A stretch of DNA of 64,000 bases, taken from assembly GCA_019054805.1 (NCBI GenBank), contig JAHQIY010000002.1:4960001-5024000 (forward strand), given 5' to 3'. The notes under the pieces are model-generated. The model had not been told where the DNA came from. It made no database searches and was given only the letters and a program-made list of their open reading frames with translations. Below are positions 32,267 to 42,929 of this stretch, piece after piece (positions within the stretch are counted from its first letter, which is position 1; the number at the start of each line of letters is the position of its first letter). This stretch comes from Brachionus manjavacas. Lineage: Eukaryota > Rotifera > Eurotatoria > Ploima > Brachionidae. A program made the translations under genes and the position numbers.

Positions 32267-34758
32267 ATGCTGGAATTTATGATATTTATTCTAATTATTA
32301 ATCGCGTATATAATTACCAATTGCTTAATATATTCGATAAACAGCATCAAATCGAACTTCTAGTAAAACAAAATTCAAATATGAAAAAAATATTCGAGCC
32401 AGAATTCATTCAATCCACAGATTTTTTAATTGAATCTAAAGGTGATTTTTAAAAACAAGAATTTGTTTAAAAATCTATTTAATAATTTATTTAGAATGCT
32501 TGGCAATGTCTGAAACCGAATTCGTAAAAATTGATTTTCAATCAAGTCTGATGCTTTTCGAAAGTGATGGACATGGTTTATCATTTTTAGCTTCATTAAG
32601 TTTTAATATTACTCACTCTAAAAGTAAAGATTTTCTTGATTCTTTAAATTTTTGACACTTTTTTGAAGGTTATGAATTGAAGTTTAAAAATTATGAAAAT
32701 AAAACAAGTTGTGTACAAATTAGGTCATTAAAACAAAAACATTTAACAGTAATTTAAATTTAAAAAATAATTTTTTGAAATTTTTTATTTGAATTTAGAC
32801 CGATTTAGAGTTGAGAATTAAAGATCCAACTATGAGCATACATCATAAAAAGTACGCCTTTTTTATGGCCAGTGTTTCGTTAAACACTGTAGGTAAATGT
32901 TTAGAAAATATAATATGCGCCTTTCCCAGCAAGATAAAGCAGCAAATCGGTCTAGTAAAAATAAATCCAAATGCTGAAATTTTTGCTATAAAAAAAAATG
33001 ACGTGTGCTATGGTGAATTTAAAAATTTAACTTGTTTAAAAAGGTTTTATTCTAATGAGAATAGAGCCTATATAGTTATAGCGCAAGGTATAAATAGCGA
33101 TTTTGAATCCGTTGATGGATATCTGTATGAAATATACAAAGATAAATATATTAATTTTACTTCAAAATTTGAAGAAGCATACTCGAATGGTTTAGTTTTT
33201 AAGATTTTTCAGTCTAATGAAACATTTGTTTATGAACAAAGGCTAAGAGCTTCCAAATCAAACAAATGTTACAAATCTCCAATAGGTCAATGTTCTTGTC
33301 AAAATAAATGCATACCATGTAATGCTGAGGAAAACAAATTTTCGTTTATTGAAAAAAATCGATCAACTGAATGTGTAGACGATTTTTCAGCTTATTTCGG
33401 CAGTAAATCTGTTTTTGATGGTCTTCAAGTGATCAATAGATTTCAAAACAAACACATTATGGACAAGTCATTTGAGCCAATTTCAAGTTTTTGTGTTAAA
33501 TTCAATACAAATAATATTTTTATTAAATTACTGAGTGAGTTTAATGCGGCAAAAAGTGGAAATTTTGTAAAAAATTATTTTATATTTCGAATTTTTCGAA
33601 TTTTTAGCTCTAAATGCTACACAGTAGATTTGGACATTTTTAAATTTTATTCAGTTAATTTAGAATTATTAGCTGAGAAAAAAATTCGCTATTTGATGTC
33701 CTCAATTGCAATTGATGGTATTAGTATAACCAAGAAAAGACATTATTTAGTAGAAGTAGAATATCGTGATTCAAATGGTGAATCAGTTTGGGACAAAAAG
33801 TTAATGGTTTATTTTAATTCGAATCAAAGTGGAAATTGCTCAAAAAAAAATTCTATTTTTGAGTCAATTTTAAATTCAACTAGATCGAATGTGTCCTTTT
33901 TTCCTGGTTTTTATTTTTCTTATGTAGATTTGGAATTCAATTTAGAAGATTTGAAGTTTCCTTTAGGATTTTTTGAATGTCAAAATGAATTTATTCACTT
34001 TTCGACAATTTTTCTTCTACTAATAATTCTAAGTATTTTGACGATGATATTTTTTATGGCTTTTGGTTTAAAAAAATCTCAAAAAAAAATAACTGAATCA
34101 TATTCTAAAAAAAAAATACTATTTTATGTGTCTACTAGAAGTGGAAGCAATTTTAAACAAATTACGCAAAAATTTTGTGACATTTTATCAGTAAATTACA
34201 AAAATTTGAAAAATTAATTTTAATTTTTATTTAATCAAGGGAATTTTCACGAGAATAAATATAGAAATAATGACAATCAACACTAAAATATGTGAAAGAG
34301 CTGAGTTAATGGAAAAATCAGATAAAATATTTTATGTTTGTTCAGAATATGAGTTTTTTAAAAGAGAACCTATTTTAAAAATTGGAAAAACAATTTTTGA
34401 TGATGAATTTACCCGGATGAATTTTGTGACAAGGTTCAAAGATAAAACAACCAGGATTTTATTCCGAAAATTTTTGACTGAAAAAAAGCATTCATCTCAA
34501 GGAAACTTAATTCTTCCAAAAGATATTCGTAAATTTCTAAATACAGTTAGAGATAGCACAATTGAAAATAATTCAAAAAAATTATTTGAAAATTTAAATT
34601 TTTCGATTATTTTGAAAAAAATTGAATGTCAATTGACCAAATTTATAAACGAAAACCAAGCCAATGACAATATGGAATCCGAAATAGAGCCTTTAACTTG
34701 CGAATTAGTTGATTTTGAGGATGCTATAAATAACAACAAATTCCTGAATAAAGCTTAG
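32267..34758 (+). CDS. Unrecognised type I membrane glycoprotein, 764 aa
   Basis: Five exons (32267-32441, 32495-32623, 32669-32748, 32799-34190, 34240-34758), introns 45-53 bp, all phases closing. The N-terminus is a signal peptide (MLEFMIFILIINRVYNY). The extracellular part (to about residue 525) has many NxS/T sequons, cysteine pairs and a compact Cys cluster (CYKSPIGQCSCQNKCIPC, about residue 283-300). A transmembrane helix follows at about 534-556 (FSTIFLLLIILSILTMIFFM). The cytosolic tail of about 208 residues begins GLKKSQKK and crosses the last intron (KFCDILS/GIFTRINIEI). I found no known domain. The long ectodomain, single helix and sizeable tail suggest a receptor or adhesion/fusion-type surface protein, but that is inference. 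Confidence 0.78.
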
Positions 34759-34857
34759 CAATTTAAATTTTTTACTCAGAATATCCAGTAAAAATCTTAA
34801 AGAAATTTTTTTATAGCAACCAAAAATAATATCAGGATCGTATTATATAGCCTGTAT

Positions 34858-34915
34858 AAATTTATTTATTATTATTATTATTATTTTTTTTATTTTTATT
34901 ATTTTTATTATGTCT
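34858..34915 (+). repeat. ATT microsatellite
   Basis: A TTATTATTATTATTATTA run passing into TTTTTATT units. Confidence 0.9.
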
Positions 34916-35177
34916 ATGTAAAATAAATTGAATGTAAAAACCTACTTTATTAGGATGAATATACTTTAAGTATTTTTAATATCTTAAAATGACTACTAAA
35001 CTCGAAAACACTGGGCTTCTTTTTCTATCTATTTGGTTTTTTTCTTTATTAAGAAATTGCTAGAGTGTTCTTTCCATTAATCTACTATTGAGATTATTAA
35101 TTTTCAAATTTACGTTTACATATTTCATTTACATATTTCATAAGCTTACAATTGGCAATCTAATTTTTTTAGTTTTT

Positions 35178-35394
35178 AGTTTGCTTTATTTGATAAAGTC
35201 AAATAATCAAATTAATTTTTTTTATATATTTTTATTCTAAATTATATTGACGAGAATAAACAAAGGGGTATTTTAGAATCTTGAATTTCAACGCTTAAAA
35301 AATTCACAAAAAATGCATGCTTTAATTGAAAGTGAATCAATATAAATTAAAATAATTTTTTTTTTTAAATTTAGAAGCAATCGCTCTTAGAAAA
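35178..35394 (+). promoter_or_regulatory. Upstream region shared with copy 1 (putative promoter)
   Basis: Near-identical to the reverse complement of 17364-17578. Contains TATATATTTTTATTC, GAATAAACAAAGGGG, TTAGAATCTTGAATTTC and a poly-T tract ending AAATTTAG, which resembles a splice acceptor 23 bp before the ATG. Confidence 0.55.
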
Positions 35395-36054
35395 ATGAAC
35401 ACTCTTTTAGCAGTTGCTCTTTTAAGCTTATCAATTGGACTAAGCTTTTCTCTATCAAATGAGTCCATACCAAATGAATCGAATGATACTGCTGTAAATT
35501 GTACGTTTGCCAAAAATGTTTTGAGTTGCCAGTACCAAGTGGAAAGTGTTGAATGTGACGCTTTCTCAAACGTTGCCAATTTGACTGTCCTCCCAATACA
35601 AATATTTGGAATGAGTGCATTAAATAATGATACTTTCTCAAATTCAGAATCAGTGAAAATTTCTCTTTATCCAAGAGTGCTTGACTTGCCTGTTTATTTA
35701 CTAAACAGTATTAAAGTAGATGGAGAAATTGTAAATATGAGTTTGTATTATTCATTGAGTGATTCTGATGCTGGTGTTCGCATTACAGATAAAGAGTGCT
35801 TTACGCGATTGATAAATTTTTTTAAAAATGTGCAAGAAATTCACATTGTAAGTGTTCAGCAGAATTTGCTTGGTGATAGCCAGGATGTTGATTTATTTGG
35901 CCTTTTGGTTATTAACAACCCTGATACAAGAAAAGCAAGACAACTACTTTTAGGTTCAGATCCTAATACTTGGGCCCCAACTAGTTACTCAAATTTTGGA
36001 GGTTTTGGTGGTTATGGCTCAAGTTCCAGCTATGGGTCTAGCTACGGATTTTGA
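35395..36054 (+). CDS. Secreted protein, conserved body with Gly/Ser/Tyr tail, copy 2
   Basis: 219 residues. The signal peptide and body (about residues 1-180) match copy 1 and copy 3 at nearly every position and at about 99% of bases by eye; one change is HIVSV for HTVSV. The tail after DTRKARQ is different again: LLLGSDPNTWAPTSYSNFGG, then FGGYGSSSSYGSSYGF. The start ATG is the one in the shared AGAAAAATGAACAC context. Sequons and the four body cysteines are conserved. The gene is inverted relative to copy 1 and shares 215 bp of promoter with it. Function unknown. Confidence 0.85.
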   Translation: MNTLLAVALLSLSIGLSFSLSNESIPNESNDTAVNCTFAKNVLSCQYQVESVECDAFSNVANLTVLPIQIFGMSALNNDTFSNSESVKISLYPRVLDLPVYLLNSIKVDGEIVNMSLYYSLSDSDAGVRITDKECFTRLINFFKNVQEIHIVSVQQNLLGDSQDVDLFGLLVINNPDTRKARQLLLGSDPNTWAPTSYSNFGGFGGYGSSSSYGSSYGF

Positions 36055-36874
36055 AAATAAAATCTTTTCGTTATTAAAATGTTTTTATATTAATTTTTTA
36101 TTAATTAAATTAAAAAAAAAGATTGTCATATAAATTTAATTTTTTTGCAATTTTATTCACAACTAAATTTTGATTAAAAAAATATAATAAAAGTAAATTA
36201 ACTTAGTGATTTAATAATTTTTGATTTTCTAAAGCTTTAAAATAAATCGGATCAATATTATAAAGTTCTATCACAGATCATTAATTTGAATTATTAAAAT
36301 TAATTTGGTTCTTTTTAAAAAACAAAACAAGTAAGGGAATTATAGAGTAAGATTTTAAGAATACACCAATTCGAATAAAACAACATCAAATTCTAAAAAG
36401 TAAAATTATAAAGTATGAATTACACTTAATAAATCTTGGTTTTAATCCGGGCTCTAGGCTTAAAATAGAACCGAAGATGCGGTGTAAAGTTTTTTAAGTC
36501 CGGACTATAACCACAATTTCAGATATTTATCATAGATCGCCACAATAACTACTTGGATCGGCAAAAAATTCATTCAACTTTTAATGAATTAGACTTTAAT
36601 TTGGAACCTTTAAAAAACTCCAAGTTTCATATAAGAAATAAATTATTCAATTTTTTTTCAATCAGAAAAATCTTCGTTTTCTTAGTTTGTAAGCTTTTAG
36701 TATCATCTGAAATTACGTGTAAAGTCTCAAAAAAGTGAATCTCCCACACTACCTAATTCACTGAATTAAGTCATATTTCAACTCTTAGAAATTCAAAGTT
36801 AACTTAAAAGATTATTTTAGCGAGGAATTTTATATAACGGGAGACGGAACGAATCCAGAACAACGTGGTCATCA
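36055..36874. other. AT-rich intergenic stretch
   Basis: A 61-codon frame at 36553 has no recognisable features. From about 36840 base composition shifts to higher GC, the beginning of the next feature. Confidence 0.45.
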
Positions 36875-37432
36875 ATGTCGCCGGATCCTCCTAAAGTGAA
36901 GAAACCGACAAAGAAAGAATCCACGAGGTACTTCAGTTACTAAATTTAGATAAGGCAAAGTAAAATATAAGTACAGAATCAAGTCAACTAACGAATACCT
37001 CCTGGACAAGATAGTGGTCACGTTTAAGGAGAACAGCTACAAACAGCAAGCACGAACCAAGTCGAAGGACCTCAAAGACTGGAGGGACTTCGAGCATTTT
37101 ACTTCATCCTGTATCGAGCGAAACCTACATAACCAGAAATTACAACGCGTAAATAAGAAAATGAAGGCAGGCAGAAATAAGAAAATCTTATCTCTAAAAA
37201 GTAAGTTAGTAAATGTAAAATTTAAATTCTGATAATCTATTTTCTAATCAAAGACAAATCTATTGGTCAAAAAATGGAGCGACTTCAAATATGTAATAGA
37301 GTACCATAACTTCCCTCACGAAATCATAATCATAGAGCCTTGGTTCTGCGACAGCAGCAGTGGCTACTTTATGGCGAAGTGTTGTGATCGCCGCACCATC
37401 TTTAGAGGTATAGGTAAAAATTGCTAAAAATT
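36875..37432 (+). pseudogene. Higher-GC coding-like island, unidentified
   Basis: Three protein-like stretches lie in a row: MSPDPPKVKKPTKKESTR (36875-36927); YRIKSTNEYLLDKIVVTFKE, then SKDLKDWRDFEHFTSSCIER (36972-37200); and KKWSDFKYVIEYHNFPHEII, then EPWFCDSSSGYFMAKCCDRR (37265-37410). AG- and GT-bounded gaps between them could be introns, but the phases do not close cleanly between the first two blocks. GC content is clearly above the surroundings. It could be a decayed transposon ORF or the remnant of a gene. Confidence 0.4.
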
Positions 37433-37766
37433 TAAATTGAAAAAGAAAAATTTGTTTTAATTTCTCCTTTTTCAGCCAACTATAGAAAAAAATAAAATAA
37501 GATTAACAAAAAAAACCTTCATCTATTTGATACTTTGAAAATCTAAATATACATGTTAATGCCATTAACATACAGTACACGGTGTACTTAATAAAATTAT
37601 TTATGTAATATTTGGTTAAAAAATTTTATTAACATCTTTACATTGGTTTCCTTAACATCAGTATGTTGTAAGGTAATGAAAGGAATAGTTAGAGATTGGA
37701 TAACAGCACATTTAAACAAGTATAGTTAAGGCGTGTGTAACTAACTTAACTTGAATTAAGGCATTC

Positions 37767-38340
37767 TTGTTCGAAAGAAGCCAAAAGGTGGTTATGGGCA
37801 CTTCGGAGTCAAGGTGGAGAAATATTACAAGTGGTGTGCCTCAAGGATCAGTATTAGGTCCCTTACTTTTCGTGATATATATCAATGACTTTCCAGACAA
37901 AATAAATAATATAATGGAGATGAACGCTGATGATAGTAAGGTGATTTTAGAGGCGAACGAAATGTCGCAATCAGACAATCAGATTTACAAGCAGATTTAA
38001 ATGAAATAGATAACTGGTGCAAGAAGTAGTCAATGTCCTTAAACAGTAATAAATGCACAATCATGCATTACGGGAAGAAGAACCCAAGAAACAAATATTA
38101 CATTCAACAGGAATCGGAGGTTGAGAAAGATCTGGGTATTATGGTTTCAAATGATGAGAAACATAGTAAACAAGTAGAAGCGGCGGTATCTAAAGCTAAT
38201 AGTGCTATAGGTAGAATGAGGAAAACTTTCAAATTTTTTAATAAAGAGTTGTTTAAAAAGATGTACCCAGCTTTCGTCAGAACACATTTAGAATTCGCTT
38301 CGGCGGTATATAATCGACTAAAAACAATTTATCGATTTAA
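37767..38340 (+). mobile_element. CR1/Jockey-like LINE fragment
   Basis: Reads SGVPQGSVLGPLLFVIYIND, then a catalytic box altered to NADD (MNADDSKV) and, after a frameshift near 38030, SLNSNKCTIMHYGKKNP, EKDLGIMVSND and YPAFVRTHLEFASAVYNR. This is the palm and thumb region of a 5'-truncated LINE related to the one at 10.2 kb. The frame breaks and the Tyr-to-Asn change show it is dead. Confidence 0.85.
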
Positions 38341-38439
38341 AAATCGACTAAAAATATTAAGTCAATTTAAAATATTTAGTATATTTAGCAATTTTAATCT
38401 CTTTTTATTGTTCCTCTTTTTTAAGACAACGATTCCGAT

Positions 38440-38650
38440 CTTACGCTGAGGTTACTGAATTGAGTTGATCATCTACACCGCCGTTACTATCCAGACGAAA
38501 TCTCCCCCTTATTTACTGTAAGCGGTTTAAAAGTTCGTCCGGTACTGCAGAGATATTTTGCAAATTTTTTCATCTCAACGGGGTTTGAACCTAAGGTCCT
38601 CAGCTTGCATGACCAACACACAATCATTTTGCCATAGTGCTAATGCAGTG
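38440..38650 (-). mobile_element. Probable tRNA-derived SINE
   Basis: On the minus strand, from about 38645, GCACTATGGCAAAATGATTG is A-box-like, then GTTGGTCATGCAAGCTGAGG, then a near-perfect B box GGTTCAAACCCCG, in tRNA order and spacing (about 70 bp). A non-tRNA body of about 130 bp follows (GATTTCGTCTGGATAGTAAC, CGGCGGTGTAGATGATCAAC). It does not fold as a functional tRNA by eye. Confidence 0.5.
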
Positions 38651-39513
38651 ACCCAAATAGTTTTGAAATCAATGAAAATTAGCCACTGAAAGTCATTGGT
38701 GAACAAAGTTGGTGTAATCTTTCTTTACAGTCTAAAATTTTAAGATTAAATAATACTTAATTACCTTTCGAAAAGACTGGTCGAGGAATGCTGATTGAAG
38801 ATTCTCTAGGATTTAACCTAAGTGCATAGCTCCAGCGAATAGATGAATGTAGACAATTCTTTTCCGTTAATTAGAACGGCAGGTCGTGTCACATTCTGAA
38901 GATTATTTCAGGCTGGTCAGTAAAGAGATTTTACATGTTGTTCAAATACCACGGCCAATCTCAAATTAAAATGATAGAATCCTTTATACTTCCAATCATT
39001 CTAAAAAAACGAATAATACTCTTAACATTTTCATAATTTTTTTGACTAGAACAACATCCCAGCAAAGAGAGCCATACTCTTCCATCCCTTCATCATCTAG
39101 TCAAAAGTCTTCAAAAGCGATCTAAGAGAAACCATCAGAGAAGCGAGCCAGAATGAAAGTTAATATTGCATCTCTACCAGCCCAGTTTACGAATACAAAT
39201 GATCTTCGCACGCTGGAGCAGTAAGTCCGGAACAGGACGGTTGAAGCAGATAAGGAGCGATATGTATGCGCCTCTCAAGGAGCGCGGAAAAAAAAAACAC
39301 AGATAGATGAAAAACGTAAAAGATCTTTAAACACATTTAAAAATCTTAGAAAGCCAATACGTAGAATTTTTTTTAACATAGACAATAAAGATTTAAGATG
39401 ATGCCTGTCAATTTATTTCTAATTTACTTTTTTACTTATTTGCCCAGTTAAAGATTCAATTTAAATTAAAGGTATCAAAAAAGTCATCAAAAATGTTCAA
39501 TTAAGCCACTAAT
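38651..39513. other. Unidentified stretch with GC-richer patches
   Basis: 39050-39290 is less AT-rich than its surroundings (CTCGCACG-like words, AGCGCGGAAAA) and has fragmentary frames, perhaps an old transposon. No family recognised. Confidence 0.3.
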
Positions 39514-39521
39514 GATAAAAC

Positions 39522-40244
39522 CAGACTTGTTTTTAAGTCACAGTTTTAAGTCTAAGTCACAAAAATTTAAGTCAAAGTCATGACTTAAATTTTTTTTTTA
39601 TTTTTTTAAGTCAAAGTCATGACTTAAATTTTTTTTTTCTTTTTTTAAGTCAAAGTCATGACTTAAAATTTTTTTTTTTTTTTTTTAAGTCAAGTCATGA
39701 GTTAGATTAGAAATACTTTTAATTATTTATTTCATTAAAATTGAGTATTATTGGTAGTGGATGATTGTTGGCCGTTGGTTTTTTTTTTTTTAATAAAATT
39801 ATGGTTTTTTTTAATTAATAAACATATTTAATTTTCTTAACTTTTTAATTTTTTATGATATTTTGGCATCTTTTTTTTCAGCGCCGCAGTCCCAAATTCT
39901 GGCCGCCAAGCTGAACGGCTAAATGACCGCCCGCCACAATGTTGACCGTAACTTTGACTTGCCGCTTTTTTTTTAACGATTTTTTAAACTTAAAAATTTT
40001 TAAGTCATTGACTTGACTTAAGAAAAAAATTAAAAAAATTTTAAGTCATTGACTTGACTTAAAAAAAAAATTTTTAAGTCATTGACTTGACTTAAGAAAA
40101 AAAAAAAAAAATTTTAAGTCATTGACTTGACTTAAAAAAAAAAAAATTTTTTTAAGTCATTGACTTGACTTAAAAAAAAAAAAAAATCTAAGTCAAGTCA
40201 TTGACTTGACTTGACTTAAGACTTGTGACTTAAAAACAACTCTG
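39522..40244. mobile_element. hAT-like non-autonomous element (MITE) with AAGTCA arrays, 723 bp
   Basis: Ends CAGACTTGTTTTTAAGTCAC and, as reverse complement, CAGAGTTGTTTTTAAGTCAC match the hAT terminal form CAGNNTTG. Both ends are flanked by the 8-bp repeat GATAAAAC (39514-39521, 40245-40252), the hAT target size. Inside each end are direct repeats: about four of AAGTCAAAGTCATGACTTAA at left and six of TTAAGTCATTGACTTGACTT at right, in inverted orientation, separated by A/T runs. The centre (39750-39970) contains a GC-richer block and no ORF. Confidence 0.85.
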
Positions 40245-40354
40245 GATAAAACGAAAATAGACTTAAGTGAATTTGAAAAAGAACAAGACTCAAACAAGTC
40301 ATGAAGGCTAACAGTTGATGATCATGTAAAAGGAAAGAAATAACCATTACAATA

Positions 40355-41931
40355 CACTATGTCTAAAAAGTTTAGAACATTACTAAAAAATTTAAGGTTT
40401 AAAGTAAAAATCTAAAATTATAATATAATATAATGTTAACTATACCATCTTAAAAAATTTTATTAGCTTTCTTTTGAAATATAGGTTTTTCAATAAAAGA
40501 TTTCTGAACACTCCAGAACCCATTTAAAAAAACAGATAAAATTGAAGAAAAAAAAATAGTCTACAAAGTTTAGAACAATTATTTTATCCTAAAATTTTAC
40601 CACACCTTGACAATCCCTCGCGATTTTTTTCACATAATGCTAGGAATGTCTTTTCATACTGTTTGCTTACACTTTTTACGTTTAATTTATTATTTTTGGA
40701 TTTTAAAATCGGTCATTTTATTGAGTTGTACCATTTTGACGTTTTTTCCATAAAAATGGGCAAAAAAAAAGTATCTGAGGCTCAAAGGTGGCAAATAATT
40801 GGTCTATCGAAAGATAAGACCAAATCTCAAAAAGAAATAGCTGATCTAGTAGGAGTTTCGAGAAAATGTGTGATTACAACAGAGCGCAATAATGAGAAGA
40901 CATCCGTGGTCAAAGAATTACCAAGGTCTGGTAGACCTCGAAAGCTTACCAGTCGAGATGAGTTGCCCATTTTTAGAAAGGTCAGAATCAATTCTAAAAC
41001 AAGCATTTGACAACTAGCCTCTAGTTTTAGTTCTAAATTTCCAAATGTTACTGTTAGTAAGGACACTGTAAGAAAAGTTCTATTAAAAAAAAAAAAGTCG
41101 TATACTGCAATTAAAAAAACCTCTTTTGACTGTATTGGATCAATTGAAAAGGCTCAAATGGTGCAAAGAACGACAAAGATGGACTGTTAATGCCTGGTCA
41201 AAAGTTTTTTTTAGTGACGAGTCTAATTTCGAAGTATTAAACAGAAAATCTAGAGTGTTTGTAAAACGTTTGCAAACGAAAAGTATCACCCCAAGTTTTG
41301 TTTACCAAAGTTACAAAATGGTGGAGGTTCTGTTGGTATTTGGGGATGTATTGATTATAAAGGTGATCAAAGTCTAGACTGGATTTTTCAGCAGGATGGT
41401 GCTTGTGCACAAACTGCTCATTCCGTTCGAGATTGGTTTCAAGAAAAACAAATAACAGTTATCCTCTGGTGCCCAAGATCACCAGATCTCAATAGATAAT
41501 TTATGGTCATATATTGACCACAAAATGGTCAATACAAAAATTACGTCAGTAGATCATTTAAAAAGCGTTCTTTTTGATGAATGGTTGAAAGTTCCTAGTG
41601 AAGTAGTAAAAAACATGATTGAATCTTTGCCAAAACGTGTCGCTGAGTGTATTAAAGCTAAGGGTGGGCATTTTAAATGTTAAAAAATAAATTTTCTAAA
41701 TTTTGTAGACATTTTTTTTTGTTAAAAAATTTCACTCCATTTATTTTGCGGTTTTTTTAACTTCGATTGTTTTTTCTATCCTAGTTTTTGTACTTTTCCG
41801 ATAATAAAAATTTTTTTAAAATAAATTTCAAAAAAAAATATCTTTTAATTTTTTTTATTTAGCCGCACGGCTTTCAATAAACAAACCTTGGATAAAAAAA
41901 TTTAAATGTTCTAAATTTTCTATACATACTG
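40355..41931 (+). mobile_element. Tc1-like transposon with IR/DR ends, 1,577 bp, inactive
   Basis: Flanked by TA (40353-40354, 41932-41933). The outer ends (CACTATGTCTAAAAAGTTTA and, inverted, CAGTATGTATAGAAAATTTA) are imperfect inverted repeats continuing into GAACATT. An inner pair of related words (GTCTACAAAGTTTAGAACAA near 40560 and, inverted, GTCTACAAAATTTAGAAAAT near 41705) lies about 210-230 bp inside each end, the IR/DR arrangement known from Sleeping Beauty-type elements. It encodes one broken transposase. Confidence 0.88.
40756..41683 (+). pseudogene. Tc1-like transposase, broken
   Basis: Starts MGKKKVSEAQRWQIIGLSKD and has the paired-like helix-turn-helix (KEIADLVGVSRKCVI) and GRPRKLT hook. 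It continues in frame beyond a TGA at 41008-41010 (QLASSFSSKFPNVTVSKDTV), then frameshifts. The catalytic triad is seen as FFSDESNF, FQQDGACAQTA and SPDLN..DNLW, the third acid being Asp where Tc1 relatives usually have Glu. The last part (KSVLFDEWLKVPSEVVKNMI) ends at 41683. At least one stop and about three frameshifts. The length without breaks would be near the usual 310-340. Confidence 0.88.
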
Positions 41932-42034
41932 TATAAGTCAGATACAAGCGATAGAAACGATTCAAATATGGCAATTCAAACAGGTTCTAATTCCCTTAAA
42001 CTCCTATTTTTGAGGATCATCTACTGAACCCGTG

Positions 42035-42205
42035 CCACAGGCAAACGATCCGGTAGAAGACTTGTCAGATTTAGAAAATGAAGACAAAAATCTGTTCGAG
42101 TCGCAAACAGCAAGTTCAATCAGAAGCTTTTCCAAGGAGCAGATAATTTTAAAAAGCAAAGAACTAATACAGCTACATAACAATCACTTATTTCAAACAA
42201 TTTAA
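42035..42205 (+). pseudogene. LINE ORF1 fragment
   Basis: The plus strand reads DPVEDLSDLENEDKNLFESQ, then TASSIRSFSKEQ, recognisably similar to the ORF1 segment at 22.2 and 26.7 kb (DDENPFKSEAMSSTRSFLQG). A short diverged copy. Confidence 0.5.
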
Positions 42206-42929
42206 GAGAAAAAAATTAATGATTCTTTATGAAAATATGCTTAAAAGAAGATTAGTAGTTACATTTGGGATAGTTTTAATCTTGCTAGTATAAATTATTG
42301 GGAAATATCTCATTAGTCTTCAGATATTTTTTTTTAACTCAATGAAAAAAAATAAAATTAAACTTTTTGGTGAATCCATTTTTTCTCAATACTTTTGACG
42401 GCCGCATTGTAATTGTTAAATATAATTTCAACCCTCAAGTGAATCTTTTTCGTCTGTTTGGTCGATTACAAGAAGTGGAGTTGTTGGTCTGATTGTCAAT
42501 TTAAATGCCTATTTCGTTAGCATATTAACTCTTATTTTCGATTGATGATACATTAAAAGTCTCTTCGAGATCAATCATTTTTAAAATAATTTTATATTCA
42601 AAAAGTAATTTTGTTTCATCTAAGTATTTATAGTGAGATTTTTTGGTGATAAAAAAAGTAAAATTAGTGCTGAAAAGAATTTAAAGCCAAAAAGAAAAGG
42701 TTTTTAAAAGCAAGTATATGACAAGTAATCATTTCCCAATTGAAACAAACATGTTATTGAAATACTCAATTGCAATAAAATAATCATCAAAAAAATTAGA
42801 TTTTAATAAGGCTAATTGGTAGGTTTTTACTATTCAAGGTTTACACTATTCAAGGAGGCTTTTAAAAACCCGAATTTAGATAATAAGTAACTATCAATAG
42901 AAGATCTGAAAAATTATATTACACAGAAA

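Noticed and set aside
32267-34758. Idea that the 764-aa glycoprotein is the gamete fusogen HAP2/GCS1
   Set aside because: The architecture (signal peptide, Cys-rich ectodomain, one helix, basic tail) fits, but I could not find the conserved HAP2 signature block, so I left it unnamed.
35337-35674. Antisense frames opposite the secreted-protein copies (also 17084-17514 and 44223-44545)
   Set aside because: They recur only because the sense body is nearly identical in the three copies.
38575-38645. A functional tRNA gene on the minus strand
   Set aside because: B box is good, but the acceptor and anticodon stems do not pair convincingly, so I called it a SINE head.
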